A stretch of DNA of 64,000 nt, from contig NZ_CP015405.2 of NCBI RefSeq assembly GCF_001689125.2, positions 2,013,001 through 2,077,000 on the forward strand, given 5' to 3'. A program made the translations under genes and the position numbers. How positions within the stretch are numbered: the first letter of the stretch is position 1; every line of letters starts with the position of its first letter. This document shows, one piece after another, positions 16,447-25,213 of this stretch. This stretch comes from Blautia pseudococcoides. Its GTDB lineage: Bacteria > Bacillota > Clostridia > Lachnospirales > Lachnospiraceae. The notes beneath the pieces were generated by a model. It made no database searches. It was not told where the DNA came from and saw only the letters and a list, made by a program, of their open reading frames with translations.

Positions 16447-16635
16447 TCAACCTGGAATTCCTGGTCCGGGAATCATAACAGTTACAATCGCTCCAGACAC
16501 ACCACTGGCAACTCCACCAACTACCGCTTCTGCATAGGATCCGCCTACTGCTTCTGCATCATTAATTTCATCTAATCCTACTTTTTTTGCTTCAGGGGTT
16601 TCAAAGATTCCTTTCACTTCATTTTTATTTTCCAT
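16447..16635 (-). CDS. RiPP precursor peptide A (double-glycine leader)
   Basis: A 62-residue precursor from ATG 16635 (GGAGG 11 bases upstream); a TTG start at 16653 would add six residues and cover the ribosome binding site. Leader GIFETPEAKK...AEAVGG, then a 30-residue core starting SYAEAVVGG and ending IPGPGIPG. Same length and plan as precursor B; differences in the core are conservative (A/T, G/S, S/T). It is the first gene after the C39 transporter. The hydrophobic Gly-rich core suggests a membrane-active product (inference). Confidence 0.87.
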   Translation of the reverse strand: MENKNEVKGIFETPEAKKVGLDEINDAEAVGGSYAEAVVGGVASGVSGAIVTVMIPGPGIPG

Positions 16636-16693
16636 ATTATTTTTAACCTCCAAATTATTTGTGTATTATTGCTGCCTACATTAATGCCATAAA

Positions 16694-18823
16694 TTAATTT
16701 ATACTTTTACAATATAATGAATAATATCCTCTTTGTGCCAACATCAATTCCTCATGTGTACCACTCTCTTGAATCCTACCATTTCTCATATAATAAATCA
16801 TATCTGAGTCAACAATTGTGGATAACCTATGCGAAATAACCAACAAAGTAATTCCTAATTTTTTCAAATTTCTATGAATTTCCATTTCATTCTGTATATC
16901 CAAAGAACTGGTTGCTTCGTCTAATATCAATATTTGCGGATTTCGTATTAAACATCTTGCTATTGCAATTTTTTGGATTTGCCCACCTGACAAATTATTA
17001 TTTTGATTTGATATAACTGTATCTAGGCCCATCGGCATATTCTTCACATCATCATAAAAATTTACAGTTTGCAAAATATTTAATATTCTATCATCCGTGA
17101 TGTCTGGTAACCCTAATAAAATATTTTCCCTTATTGTTGCATTAAAAATGACTGCCTGTTGGCTGACAATATTAAATATATCAAAATATGACTTATGAAT
17201 AATTTCGGATATGTCTTTTCCATTTATCTGTATATCTCCATAAATGGCATCATATAATCGGCACAAAATTTTAATCAATGTTGTCTTACCTTCTCCCGAT
17301 ATTCCTACAATCGCAACTTTTTGACCTCTTTTCACTGTCAAATTAATATCTTTTAATATTAATTCTTGATTGTCATTATATTTGAATTCAAGATTCTTTA
17401 CTTCTAATTTTTCAAATTTTTCAATCGTTTCATTCCCTCCAAGTTCTATTTCATGTTCGTCCAGTATATCATTGATAAAAAACAAACTAGGTTTCAATCT
17501 CGCTAATTGGATAAGAGAATTAATTGTGATTGCCTCATGCTTTACGAAAAAACTAATTAATATATAAATCACAAGTAATTCCCCTAGTGATTTAATCCTC
17601 ATTCCTGTACAAACGTATGCTGCAATTAATACAATTGGGAAAAAGATTTCTAACGTATTAATATTCGCATTAAACCTCATAACCACATTTTGATTTCTTT
17701 TATATGCTTTCTTATAGTTTGTAAAATCACTGTCTATTTTCTTTGAAAAGTACTGCTCTATCCCCATAGATTTAATTTGAAAGGAATTTAATATAATTTC
17801 TGTTTGTGTCCCTTCAAATTTTCTACTTTTTAAAATATACTTTTCATTAACTTTAGAAAGCTTCTCATTTATAACATAAACATACAGACCGATTCCTATG
17901 CTTGTAATTCCTAATATTAAGGCAATACGAGTATCATAAAAACAAAAATATGTAAATATCACAAACACTGTACTCAGTCCCATAATCAAGGAAAGTATCA
18001 TTGTGGAAAGTGTCTGCTCTACATTTTTCAGCAAATTTAGACGAAATAAAATATCTGCTGAATTTTTACTATCAAAAAATGCATATTTTATTTTTAAAAG
18101 ATGCTGTGATACACCATATGAAAGCTTACTCATAATTCTACATTGGAGATACACCAAGGAACGATTTTGTGCCTCAATGATAGCTATATAAACAATGAGC
18201 ATCAGGACTAAGCATAAATAAATTCTATGGTTAATAGCATTCATTTCAGAGCTATATAGCAAAGTATCAACAATTTTTTGTAATAAAACAGGGATGATAA
18301 CGGTAATTATATTGCTAATTATAGAGATTAACGAAACTCCTGAGAGAACTATAGCAAGTTCCTGGAACATCTTTTTTATATATCTAAAATCGCTTTCTTT
18401 TGTTCTATATTGTTTAAATCCAGTTTCCTTTTTTACAGTAATAACGTATCCGCCAAATTTGTGATTAAGCTCTTCCAGCGTTATTTTCTGCTTACCTATA
18501 GCTGGATCTATGATATAGCACATTTCTTTATGTATTTTCTCAAACATTACATAATGATGCTTCAGAAAAAGAATACAAGGGGCTTTTTTTTTCAAATCCT
18601 CTACTTGCAAACTCCCTGTCTTTTCGACTGTAGGGATAAAATAAATACTTTTCAAAATCTCCTTTAAACTTGCAAGTGTAAGCCCGTCTCTCCCTATGAA
18701 AAATTTTTTTCTATAAAACTCTATCGGCTGAATGAATCCATAAACAGATGCTAGCGCTGCAATTGCACATAACCCGCATTCATTTTGGTTCGATTGCAGA
18801 TATACCCTTGCTTTTATATCCAT
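16694..18823 (-). CDS. C39 peptidase-containing ABC transporter (bacteriocin exporter)
   Basis: A 709-residue fused protease-exporter. The N-terminal C39 domain has the oxyanion Gln10, catalytic Cys16 (NQNECGLCA), His in LKHHYVMF near residue 90 and Asp106 (IDPAIG). A six-helix membrane domain follows, then the ATPase with GISGEGKTT, LSGGQIQK and LILDEATSSLD. It should cut the precursors after GG and export the core. It is the first gene of the RiPP operon, with GAGGAGGA before its ATG. Motifs are complete, so it is probably functional. Confidence 0.95.
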   Translation of the reverse strand: MDIKARVYLQSNQNECGLCAIAALASVYGFIQPIEFYRKKFFIGRDGLTLASLKEILKSIYFIPTVEKTGSLQVEDLKKKAPCILFLKHHYVMFEKIHKEMCYIIDPAIGKQKITLEELNHKFGGYVITVKKETGFKQYRTKESDFRYIKKMFQELAIVLSGVSLISIISNIITVIIPVLLQKIVDTLLYSSEMNAINHRIYLCLVLMLIVYIAIIEAQNRSLVYLQCRIMSKLSYGVSQHLLKIKYAFFDSKNSADILFRLNLLKNVEQTLSTMILSLIMGLSTVFVIFTYFCFYDTRIALILGITSIGIGLYVYVINEKLSKVNEKYILKSRKFEGTQTEIILNSFQIKSMGIEQYFSKKIDSDFTNYKKAYKRNQNVVMRFNANINTLEIFFPIVLIAAYVCTGMRIKSLGELLVIYILISFFVKHEAITINSLIQLARLKPSLFFINDILDEHEIELGGNETIEKFEKLEVKNLEFKYNDNQELILKDINLTVKRGQKVAIVGISGEGKTTLIKILCRLYDAIYGDIQINGKDISEIIHKSYFDIFNIVSQQAVIFNATIRENILLGLPDITDDRILNILQTVNFYDDVKNMPMGLDTVISNQNNNLSGGQIQKIAIARCLIRNPQILILDEATSSLDIQNEMEIHRNLKKLGITLLVISHRLSTIVDSDMIYYMRNGRIQESGTHEELMLAQRGYYSLYCKSIN

Positions 18824-18856
18824 TCCTCCTCTCTCTATTCATAAACATTTATGAGG

Positions 18857-20053
18857 TTACACTTTTTCAGCTACCTTTTTTAATAAATCTACTCTATCAA
18901 TACGTTCCCAAGGAAGTTCTAAATCAATCCGTCCAAAATGCCCATACGCAGCTGTTTGTTTGTAAATCGGTCTGCGTAAATCGAGCATACGAATGATTCC
19001 TGCTGGACGGAAATCAAAATTTTCTTTCACAATCTTTTCCAGTTTACTATCAGATATCTTTCCTGTACCAAACGTATTTACAGAAATAGATGTCGGCTGT
19101 GCCACACCAATAGCATAAGACAGCTGAATTTCACATCGTTTTGCCAGCCCTGCTGCCACAATATTTTTTGCTGCATAGCGTGCTGCATAAGCCGCTGAAC
19201 GATCTACCTTTGTACAATCTTTTCCAGAAAACGCTCCGCCACCATGACATGCCATGCCGCCATAAGTATCCACAATAATCTTACGTCCTGTCAGTCCGCT
19301 GTCTCCATGTGGCCCGCCAATAACAAAACGTCCTGTTGGATTTATAAAAAATTTCGTTAGATTATCTGTCATTCCTTTTGGAATCACTGCATCGCATACA
19401 TATTTCTTAATATCTTTTTCAATCTGCTCTTGTGACACTTCTGGATTATGCTGCGTAGAAATCACGATAGTATCTAGCCTCTTTGGAATTCCATTTTCAT
19501 TGTACTCAACTGTTACCTGTGTCTTCCCATCTGGACGTAAATAGGACAAGATTCCCTTTTTTCTCACCTCGGCCAGCTGAAGTGCCAGCTTATGTGCTAT
19601 GGAAATAGGATATGGCATATAGTCTTCCGTTTCATCAGAAGCATATCCAAACATCATGCCCTGGTCTCCTGCTCCAATCGACTCAACATCATTCTCAAAC
19701 AACTTCTCCTCTTTTGCTTCTAAAGCTTGATCAACACCTAATGCAATGTCTGGAGACTGTTCATCTATCATGGTAATTACACCACAAGTATCTGCATCGA
19801 ATCCAAGCTCTCCGCTTGTATAGCCGATTTCTCTTACAGTTTCACGTACAACTTTAGGGATATCCACATAAGCTTGCGTTGTAATTTCTCCCATAACCAT
19901 TACTAATCCCGTTGTACAACACACCTCACAGGCAACACGCCCCATAGGATCCTGTTCCATAACTGCATCCAAGATTGCATCCGAAATCTGATCACACATT
20001 TTATCTGGATGACCTTCTGTTACTGATTCTGCTGTAAATAATTTTCTGTTCAT
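18857..20053 (-). CDS. metK: S-adenosylmethionine synthetase
   Basis: A 398-residue enzyme making SAM from methionine and ATP. Family blocks are intact: [60 protein letters not shown]. It has its own AGGAG site and lies 33 bases ahead of the C39 transporter gene on the same strand, between two peptide clusters rich in radical SAM enzymes. Whether it is the sole housekeeping copy or an extra island copy cannot be told from this window; the position suggests it boosts SAM supply. Confidence 0.96.
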   Translation of the reverse strand: MNRKLFTAESVTEGHPDKMCDQISDAILDAVMEQDPMGRVACEVCCTTGLVMVMGEITTQAYVDIPKVVRETVREIGYTSGELGFDADTCGVITMIDEQSPDIALGVDQALEAKEEKLFENDVESIGAGDQGMMFGYASDETEDYMPYPISIAHKLALQLAEVRKKGILSYLRPDGKTQVTVEYNENGIPKRLDTIVISTQHNPEVSQEQIEKDIKKYVCDAVIPKGMTDNLTKFFINPTGRFVIGGPHGDSGLTGRKIIVDTYGGMACHGGGAFSGKDCTKVDRSAAYAARYAAKNIVAAGLAKRCEIQLSYAIGVAQPTSISVNTFGTGKISDSKLEKIVKENFDFRPAGIIRMLDLRRPIYKQTAAYGHFGRIDLELPWERIDRVDLLKKVAEKV

Positions 20054-20068
20054 TTTTCGCTCCTTTTC

Positions 20069-20725
20069 CTAAATATCTGCTTTTTCAATTCCGCTGAATA
20101 TTAGTGGAACCGCTACAATTGAAAAAATAAATAATACTATGTAATGTATCGGCTCACCGTTTAACATTTCTCTTAAAATGCCTAAAGACAATACCAGCGT
20201 CATTATAGATACTGCCTTTGCTGATTTCAGACGCATCCCAATACCAAGCGCTAAAAGGCAAGCACTAATCATTATCATCGACTCCCCTATTTCATTTATA
20301 TAGAATGAAGCTGTTTTAAAACAAGAAATCGGCAACCCCTGTGTAAAGACAGCAATAAAGTATATTAAAAATTTTGCTATAATCAGTGCACCTACGTTAA
20401 AGATAACAACCGAAATTATCTGTGATAATAAGACTTTCCATCTTTTAATTGGGTACAAATACATCAATTCCAACCTTCGATTTTCATATCCATTTACAAT
20501 GTATTCCTCCAGCATAATACCCGTCATAATGGTATATGCCATATTACAGAATGCCTCGATAGTTTCAAAAAACCTTTTCTCATCATATCCAAAAAGATTC
20601 TTTAACCCCGTTATTTCGCCTATTCCTACGGTAAGCAACAATAGGCATATCATTAATAAAAAGGCAATTTTTATATCTCTTCTTACTATATTTTTTTTCC
20701 ATTCCAGCTTAACTAATTTATACAT
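20069..20725 (-). CDS. ABC-2 type permease, peptide immunity-like
   Basis: A 218-residue membrane protein with about six hydrophobic segments, starting MYKLVKLEWKKN. The ATG at 20725 overlaps the ancestral stop of the upstream ATPase gene (GATGTATAA), showing the pair was once translationally coupled; a GTG at 20734 is an alternative start. The cytoplasmic block YLYPIKRWKVLLSQI is typical of lantibiotic-immunity-type permeases. It lies 15 bases upstream of metK. Its function now depends on the damaged ATPase at 20864. Confidence 0.8.
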   Translation of the reverse strand: MYKLVKLEWKKNIVRRDIKIAFLLMICLLLLTVGIGEITGLKNLFGYDEKRFFETIEAFCNMAYTIMTGIMLEEYIVNGYENRRLELMYLYPIKRWKVLLSQIISVVIFNVGALIIAKFLIYFIAVFTQGLPISCFKTASFYINEIGESMIMISACLLALGIGMRLKSAKAVSIMTLVLSLGILREMLNGEPIHYIVLFIFSIVAVPLIFSGIEKADI

Positions 20726-20863
20726 CAGCCTCACCTGCCCTTATGAGTCGAATAAAATATTCCTCTAACTTTTGCTTTTTTCTATAGAAACTATTTTAAT
20801 TTTGTTCTCCAACAATTTCTGTAGTAAAATTTGTGGAACTTCTTCATGATTATAGATATGAAT

Positions 20864-21634
20864 TTAACCACCACTATTAACATGGTCTATATGGTTTAAA
20901 ACATCCTTTAGCAGTGGCTCTACACATTGTCTTTTTCCCAGCTTTACATCAATATATGAAACTGACTTTTCTCTAAATTCTTTCATGGAAACTTCTGTAA
21001 TTACTTTTCCCCGGTTGATAATACCTACACAATCCGCTATATCCTCTATACCTGAAGCAGTCCTGCTGGTAATCATAATAGTAACTCCCAATTCTTCTCT
21101 TAACATTTGTAATAAATCCCATAAGTATTTAGTCTCAGTAGAATCCAAATTACTATTTGGCTCATCAAGTATTAATAATTCCGGTTTTGTTAAGACTGCC
21201 CTGGCAACACCTAGACGTTGCCTCATTCCTAAAGAATAATTTTTTACGGGTTTCTGTGCTACCCCAGATAATTGAAACAAATCCAATACATTCTCAATGC
21301 TTCGTTGGTTATCATAGTTCATATACTCGCAATGAATCTTTAAATTATTTTCGCCGCTAAGTTCCTCATAAAAAATAGGCTTGTCAACTATTACTCCCAT
21401 TCTTTGTAATGCCAACTGCGTGTTATATGATAGCGGTTGCTTAAATATTTGAATCGCACCATCCGTTGGCTTCCACAAATTTGTAATTAATTTTATAATC
21501 GTTGTTTTTCCTGCTCCATTAGGTCCAATCAAAGTATAAATTTCACCTTTTCTTATGTGCATATCACAGTTTATAATTATTTTTTCTTCTTTAATAGTCT
21601 TGCATAAATTTATTGTTTGCAGAGCATATTCCAT
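20864..21634 (-). CDS. ABC ATP-binding protein with damaged C-terminus
   Basis: A 256-residue ATPase with GPNGAGKTT, LGMRQRLGVARA and LLILDEPNSNLD all intact. The frame ends early at TAA 20864. The same frame continues after it (HEEVPQILLQKLLENK) and, after a one-base shift near 20773, resumes as KQKLEEYFIRLIRAGEADV, ending at 20718 where the permease begins. So the last 45-50 residues, typical for this subgroup, were cut off by a stop and a frameshift. The nucleotide-binding core could still work. Possible sequencing error cannot be excluded. Confidence 0.8.
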   Translation of the reverse strand: MEYALQTINLCKTIKEEKIIINCDMHIRKGEIYTLIGPNGAGKTTIIKLITNLWKPTDGAIQIFKQPLSYNTQLALQRMGVIVDKPIFYEELSGENNLKIHCEYMNYDNQRSIENVLDLFQLSGVAQKPVKNYSLGMRQRLGVARAVLTKPELLILDEPNSNLDSTETKYLWDLLQMLREELGVTIMITSRTASGIEDIADCVGIINRGKVITEVSMKEFREKSVSYIDVKLGKRQCVEPLLKDVLNHIDHVNSGG

Positions 21635-21648
21635 TTTGTTCCTCCTCT

Positions 21649-22365
21649 CTACAAAATAAAATTAGAAACATAAGATAAAACACTCATAAAAGCAAACATG
21701 ATTGAACCTCTGATAAAGTCTTCTACCACCTCTCCTTTAAAAGTGAGGCTTTTATTTACTTTATTTATCAATGCTATAAAAGCATAATATCCATCACTTT
21801 TGATAATAGGTATAAAATTTATCAATATATTAGAGACAATCAGATAGCAGTATGGTAATAAATGTGAAAAGAAAAATATACACAGCAACAAAAACACACA
21901 ATTCATAAAATTACCTGCTAAGTAAATAGCTATCCGCTTATATTTGGGTAACAAATAACTGTAGGATGTATCTACAAAAAATGCAGGATAAATAAATACA
22001 AATTTAAAGCCCACCTTTACTATACTTTTTCGATAGAAACCCTTTAAAAATACTATGTGTCCTGCTTCGTGTATTACGATATTAAATATTAGAATCATAG
22101 TTGCCTGTAAAAAATCAGTATTTACAAGAACATATTTTTGGCTGGAAAAATATAAAAATATAGTTATGCATATTACAACAGTCATTGCTATAGCAAATAT
22201 CGGATTATCTTTTTTTGTAGTTATATATTCTAATTTATTTCGATCAAACAGCTCATTCATTGTCTTATGATCTACTTTATAAAAATTCTGACCTTCTGCA
22301 ATAATTACTTCATCTGATCTTTCTTCTTGAGCTATAGTATATTCACCATATTTATATAGTTTCAA
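21649..22365 (-). CDS. M50-type (site-2 protease-like) membrane peptidase, YydH-like
   Basis: A 238-residue membrane protein with a zinc motif HEAGH inside a hydrophobic helix (about residue 100) and the second M50 motif NFIPIIKSDGYY, where the Asp should be the third ligand. In YydF-type epipeptide operons, YydH is such a protease and is thought to trim the modified precursor. Its start overlaps the end of the radical SAM gene by 14 bases, indicating coupling. Assignment to the YydH role comes from gene context plus the motifs. Confidence 0.82.
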   Translation of the reverse strand: MKLYKYGEYTIAQEERSDEVIIAEGQNFYKVDHKTMNELFDRNKLEYITTKKDNPIFAIAMTVVICITIFLYFSSQKYVLVNTDFLQATMILIFNIVIHEAGHIVFLKGFYRKSIVKVGFKFVFIYPAFFVDTSYSYLLPKYKRIAIYLAGNFMNCVFLLLCIFFFSHLLPYCYLIVSNILINFIPIIKSDGYYAFIALINKVNKSLTFKGEVVEDFIRGSIMFAFMSVLSYVSNFIL

Positions 22366-23287
22366 AGTATTTCTCTTCTTTCAACATATGTAAAAACCAG
22401 TCATTGTGGAAAAATAATTGACAATACTCACATGCAGATGTTACCTGATGCGGATATTCAATTCCTTTTTTATCCAAAAGTTCCAAAAAAGGAGCAAATC
22501 CTTTAGTATATATTTCATAAAACACTTTATTACAATTAATATTATTGATTATATCCTTTAATCTTTCATTTTTTAAATTTCCCACTAGCAACAATGTGTT
22601 TTCAATGACTTGAGAGCAACATGGATACACATTAAGCTGTGGATTAATTAAAAGAGTTCTATCCAGAAGGCCAATACATCTTGCTTCATGCTTATCTGTA
22701 TTAAAAATTTTATAAAATTTATCATCTGAAAATGAAGTTAATGCAGAGCCTGTTTTTATGACTGGTTGCCATGCAAAAGTAGTTTTATATGCACAGTCTC
22801 CCAATAAATCTAATGCCTCTCCAGGTGTCATCCCACTCCGCAAAAAACATCCTACCACCTCTGTTGAAACTTCCAATTCATCTGCAATATTAATAATATT
22901 TATAATATTTTGTATATCAATAAATTCCTTGTGAAATTCATCATAGCTAAATGATAAATTCTTAATTTTATCTTTGTATTTTACAATGAATTCTCTAGCT
23001 TTTTCTGTATCTTTACCCCAAAAACCATTTGTCTTGATTGTAAAATCCATCTTTCTTCCATAATTATAATTAAAAATATATTCAATTAAATCAGGATAAA
23101 GCATTGGCTCTCCACCAGTTATTCCAATTACATTTATACTTTTACACTCTTTAATATTCTCTAAAATAAGTGTCAACTCTTCTTTTGATAATGTTTTTCC
23201 TCTAACATGACCTCTAGAATCACAGCACATTTTGCATCTTGCATTACAATTTTCCGTTAAAAGAATTCCACATGACTTATATTCCAT
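22352..23287 (-). CDS. Radical SAM peptide epimerase, YydG-like
   Basis: A 311-residue radical SAM enzyme with CNARCKMCCDSRG (C-x3-C-x2-C) near residue 14, ITGGEPMLYPDLIEY and a Cys-rich C-terminus (YPCCSQV, ACEYCQ). With the YydF-type precursors next door it should convert chosen L-residues of the core to D-residues (known for YydG). Which Cys donates the hydrogen atom was not determined. It overlaps the permease gene by 11 bases upstream and the protease gene by 14 downstream. Confidence 0.87.
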   Translation of the reverse strand: MEYKSCGILLTENCNARCKMCCDSRGHVRGKTLSKEELTLILENIKECKSINVIGITGGEPMLYPDLIEYIFNYNYGRKMDFTIKTNGFWGKDTEKAREFIVKYKDKIKNLSFSYDEFHKEFIDIQNIINIINIADELEVSTEVVGCFLRSGMTPGEALDLLGDCAYKTTFAWQPVIKTGSALTSFSDDKFYKIFNTDKHEARCIGLLDRTLLINPQLNVYPCCSQVIENTLLLVGNLKNERLKDIINNINCNKVFYEIYTKGFAPFLELLDKKGIEYPHQVTSACEYCQLFFHNDWFLHMLKEEKYFETI

Positions 23288-23984
23288 TCTTACTCCATCT
23301 CCTTTTACTAAAATAAATAATAATAAATACTACACAAAATGTAGCAGCAGTATATAGACAATTCCCCGCAATATGCAAATATTTGCCATCTAAAGTAGTA
23401 AAATATTCTGACAAATCTTTGTATACTATATTTGCAGCATCATATCTTGCTAAAAAACTCATTTTCTCACTTGCCGTTGCAAACATGATTGAGAAAAGCC
23501 AGTAAGCAAAATTAACAACATAACCAAATATCAGGCTCTTAAACATGAATCCCCATAAGCATTCCAAAAGGACTTGAAAACAAATTACACTTTCAAAGTA
23601 AAATATCATAATACCTAAATATGAGAAATTATTATATATTACCCCGACTAAAACTAAACCTAATATAGTTGGTACACTTAACAAGCAAAAACTCAATATA
23701 ACTTTCGTTAAAAAATATTTCAACCAATTATATCCCATAAGTTTATAGAACAATATGTTCTTATTTTTATAATCGTTAGAAAAAGTCTGTAAGATTAATA
23801 CAGGAAAAATAATCATTCCAAATTCCGTATAAACAGTATAAATGCTATTATAAAGTTGCTGAATGGTAGGGTTAATTATTTTATCCAAACTGGCTAAGAG
23901 AAAATATCCAAGTAAAAAACAAATTATTACAGTAAAAGTGTAAAAAATTATATTTTTGTTTCTAAGATTTTTTCTAAGTTCCAT
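23277..23984 (-). CDS. ABC permease of the epipeptide cluster, YydJ-like
   Basis: A 235-residue protein with about six membrane segments and a short charged N-terminus. It follows the ATPase gene by three bases and overlaps the radical SAM gene. In Bacillus the matching YydIJ transporter is linked to export of, or tolerance to, the epipeptide. Sequence outside the hydrophobic segments is not distinctive, so the call rests on context. Confidence 0.78.
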   Translation of the reverse strand: MELRKNLRNKNIIFYTFTVIICFLLGYFLLASLDKIINPTIQQLYNSIYTVYTEFGMIIFPVLILQTFSNDYKNKNILFYKLMGYNWLKYFLTKVILSFCLLSVPTILGLVLVGVIYNNFSYLGIMIFYFESVICFQVLLECLWGFMFKSLIFGYVVNFAYWLFSIMFATASEKMSFLARYDAANIVYKDLSEYFTTLDGKYLHIAGNCLYTAATFCVVFIIIYFSKRRWSKNGI

Positions 23985-23987
23985 TAT

Positions 23988-24623
23988 CTATTCTCCTTGA
24001 ATATACTTTTGAATAATTTGCTGTTTTGATTCGATTCTATATATATTTTTCCCTGAAACATAATAGTAATTTCCATTCATATATTCTAAATCAGATAAAT
24101 TATGCGTTATATTAATAACAGTCATATTAAAGTCTTTCACATAGTTATTAATAAAGTCATATATTTCGATAGAACTATTTTTGTCTAAAGCATTTGTAAA
24201 TTCGTCAAGAATAATGACTTCCGGATCTTCACACAAAAATGCAAGTAATTTTATTTTTTGTTTTTGTCCATCGCTCATTTTTTTTATGCATAATCTATTT
24301 GATACTGTGTTCAATTTTAAAAGCATAAATAAATCATTTACCTTCTTTTTTCCATACTTTTTTTTAAGAATCGCTACTATATCCTCAATATAAAACTCCT
24401 CCGGAATATTACTGCTACTTCCTATTAAAATAGTATTCTTGTTTCCAATAATATCCCCACCACAATTCAACATCCCAACACAGGCTTTTGCCAAGCACGA
24501 TTTTCCTACTCCATTGCCACCTAAAATATGATTAATAGTATGATTTTCAAAAGTAATATTAACATTATGGAATAGAGTCTTATTTCCAACTTTTAATGTG
24601 AAATTTTTCAATTCCATATCCAT
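23988..24623 (-). CDS. ABC ATP-binding protein of the epipeptide cluster, YydI-like
   Basis: A compact 211-residue ATPase with Walker A GGNGVGKSC, signature MSDGQKQKI (a variant of LSGGQ), Walker B VIILDEFTNALDK and switch His in ITHNLSD. The short length without extensions is usual for YydI-type proteins. A GGAGGAA site precedes ATG 24623. It is the first gene after the two precursor genes and partners with the 23277 permease. Confidence 0.87.
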   Translation of the reverse strand: MDMELKNFTLKVGNKTLFHNVNITFENHTINHILGGNGVGKSCLAKACVGMLNCGGDIIGNKNTILIGSSSNIPEEFYIEDIVAILKKKYGKKKVNDLFMLLKLNTVSNRLCIKKMSDGQKQKIKLLAFLCEDPEVIILDEFTNALDKNSSIEIYDFINNYVKDFNMTVINITHNLSDLEYMNGNYYYVSGKNIYRIESKQQIIQKYIQGE

Positions 24624-24726
24624 ATTCCTCCTTTATATTTATGTAAAGAAGGGGTGCCTCTACCTCTACCTTTATGCATCACATAATATTTTTCCAACAC
24701 CCCTTCTATACATCTATGTACGGTTG

Positions 24727-24873
24727 TTAACCTTTACTTCCTAAGATTACCTTTGCCTTAGCATGCACAAAATACCATAGGCTTCTAATATTCTCTAATT
24801 TCATCCCATTCAGTTTAGTACTCATCTCTGCTTTTCTTACTTCATTTTTCTCATTAAAATCGTTAATTTTCAT
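24727..24873 (-). CDS. Epipeptide precursor 1 (YydF-like)
   Basis: A 48-residue precursor (ATG 24871-24873, AAAGGAA upstream). The leader is charged; the C-terminus reads SLWYFVHAKAKVILGSKG. Bacillus subtilis YydF ends in a closely similar LWYFV...WILGSGH core, in which the Val and Ile are epimerised; both positions are kept here. The last 24 residues are identical to precursor 2. A longer ORF reading upstream through precursor 2 in another frame is a shadow. This is the last gene before the ABC genes. Confidence 0.88.
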   Translation of the reverse strand: MKINDFNEKNEVRKAEMSTKLNGMKLENIRSLWYFVHAKAKVILGSKG

Positions 24874-24917
24874 AATAAATTCCTTTCTTAATTTCTTTTT
24901 TAATATTTTTTTGTGTT

Positions 24918-25064
24918 TCAACCTTTGCTGCCCAAAATAACCTTTGCTTTTGCGTGTACAAAATACCATAAACTTCTGATATTTTCCAGTTTTAAACCTT
25001 TAAGTTTTTCATTCATAGCAGCCTTTTTAGAAGCATTGGTTTCATTAAACTCACTAATTTTCAT
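24918..25064 (-). CDS. Epipeptide precursor 2 (YydF-like)
   Basis: Another 48-residue precursor from ATG 25062-25064 with GGGAGG upstream. It starts MKISEFNETNASKK and ends in the same 24 residues as precursor 1 (LENIRSLWYF, VHAKAKVILGSKG). Codons differ between the two copies while the core protein does not, so the core is under selection. It lies 44 bases upstream of precursor 1 and downstream of agrD. Confidence 0.88.
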   Translation of the reverse strand: MKISEFNETNASKKAAMNEKLKGLKLENIRSLWYFVHAKAKVILGSKG

Positions 25065-25099
25065 CTTATTGACCTCCCTTCTTTTTTGAAATCTTCTTT

Positions 25100-25117
25100 A
25101 ATCTTAATATTAAGATT
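25100..25117. repeat. 18-bp perfect palindrome upstream of the epipeptide precursors
   Basis: AATCTTAAT and its exact complement ATTAAGATT form a palindrome 36 bases ahead of precursor 2. It is flanked by T on the far side, so it could be an operator or a weak hairpin between agrD and the precursors. Confidence 0.45.
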
Positions 25118-25213
25118 TTGTATTTATAAAAACTCCTTTATCCACATTATGATTTTTAATTATTCATTTCATGGATTGATGGAGATTTTATCAACTGTAT
25201 CCTAAAAACTTAT

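Noticed and set aside
16212..16635. The two precursors as a two-peptide (class IIb) bacteriocin
   Set aside because: The cores are nearly identical rather than complementary, and modification genes accompany them.
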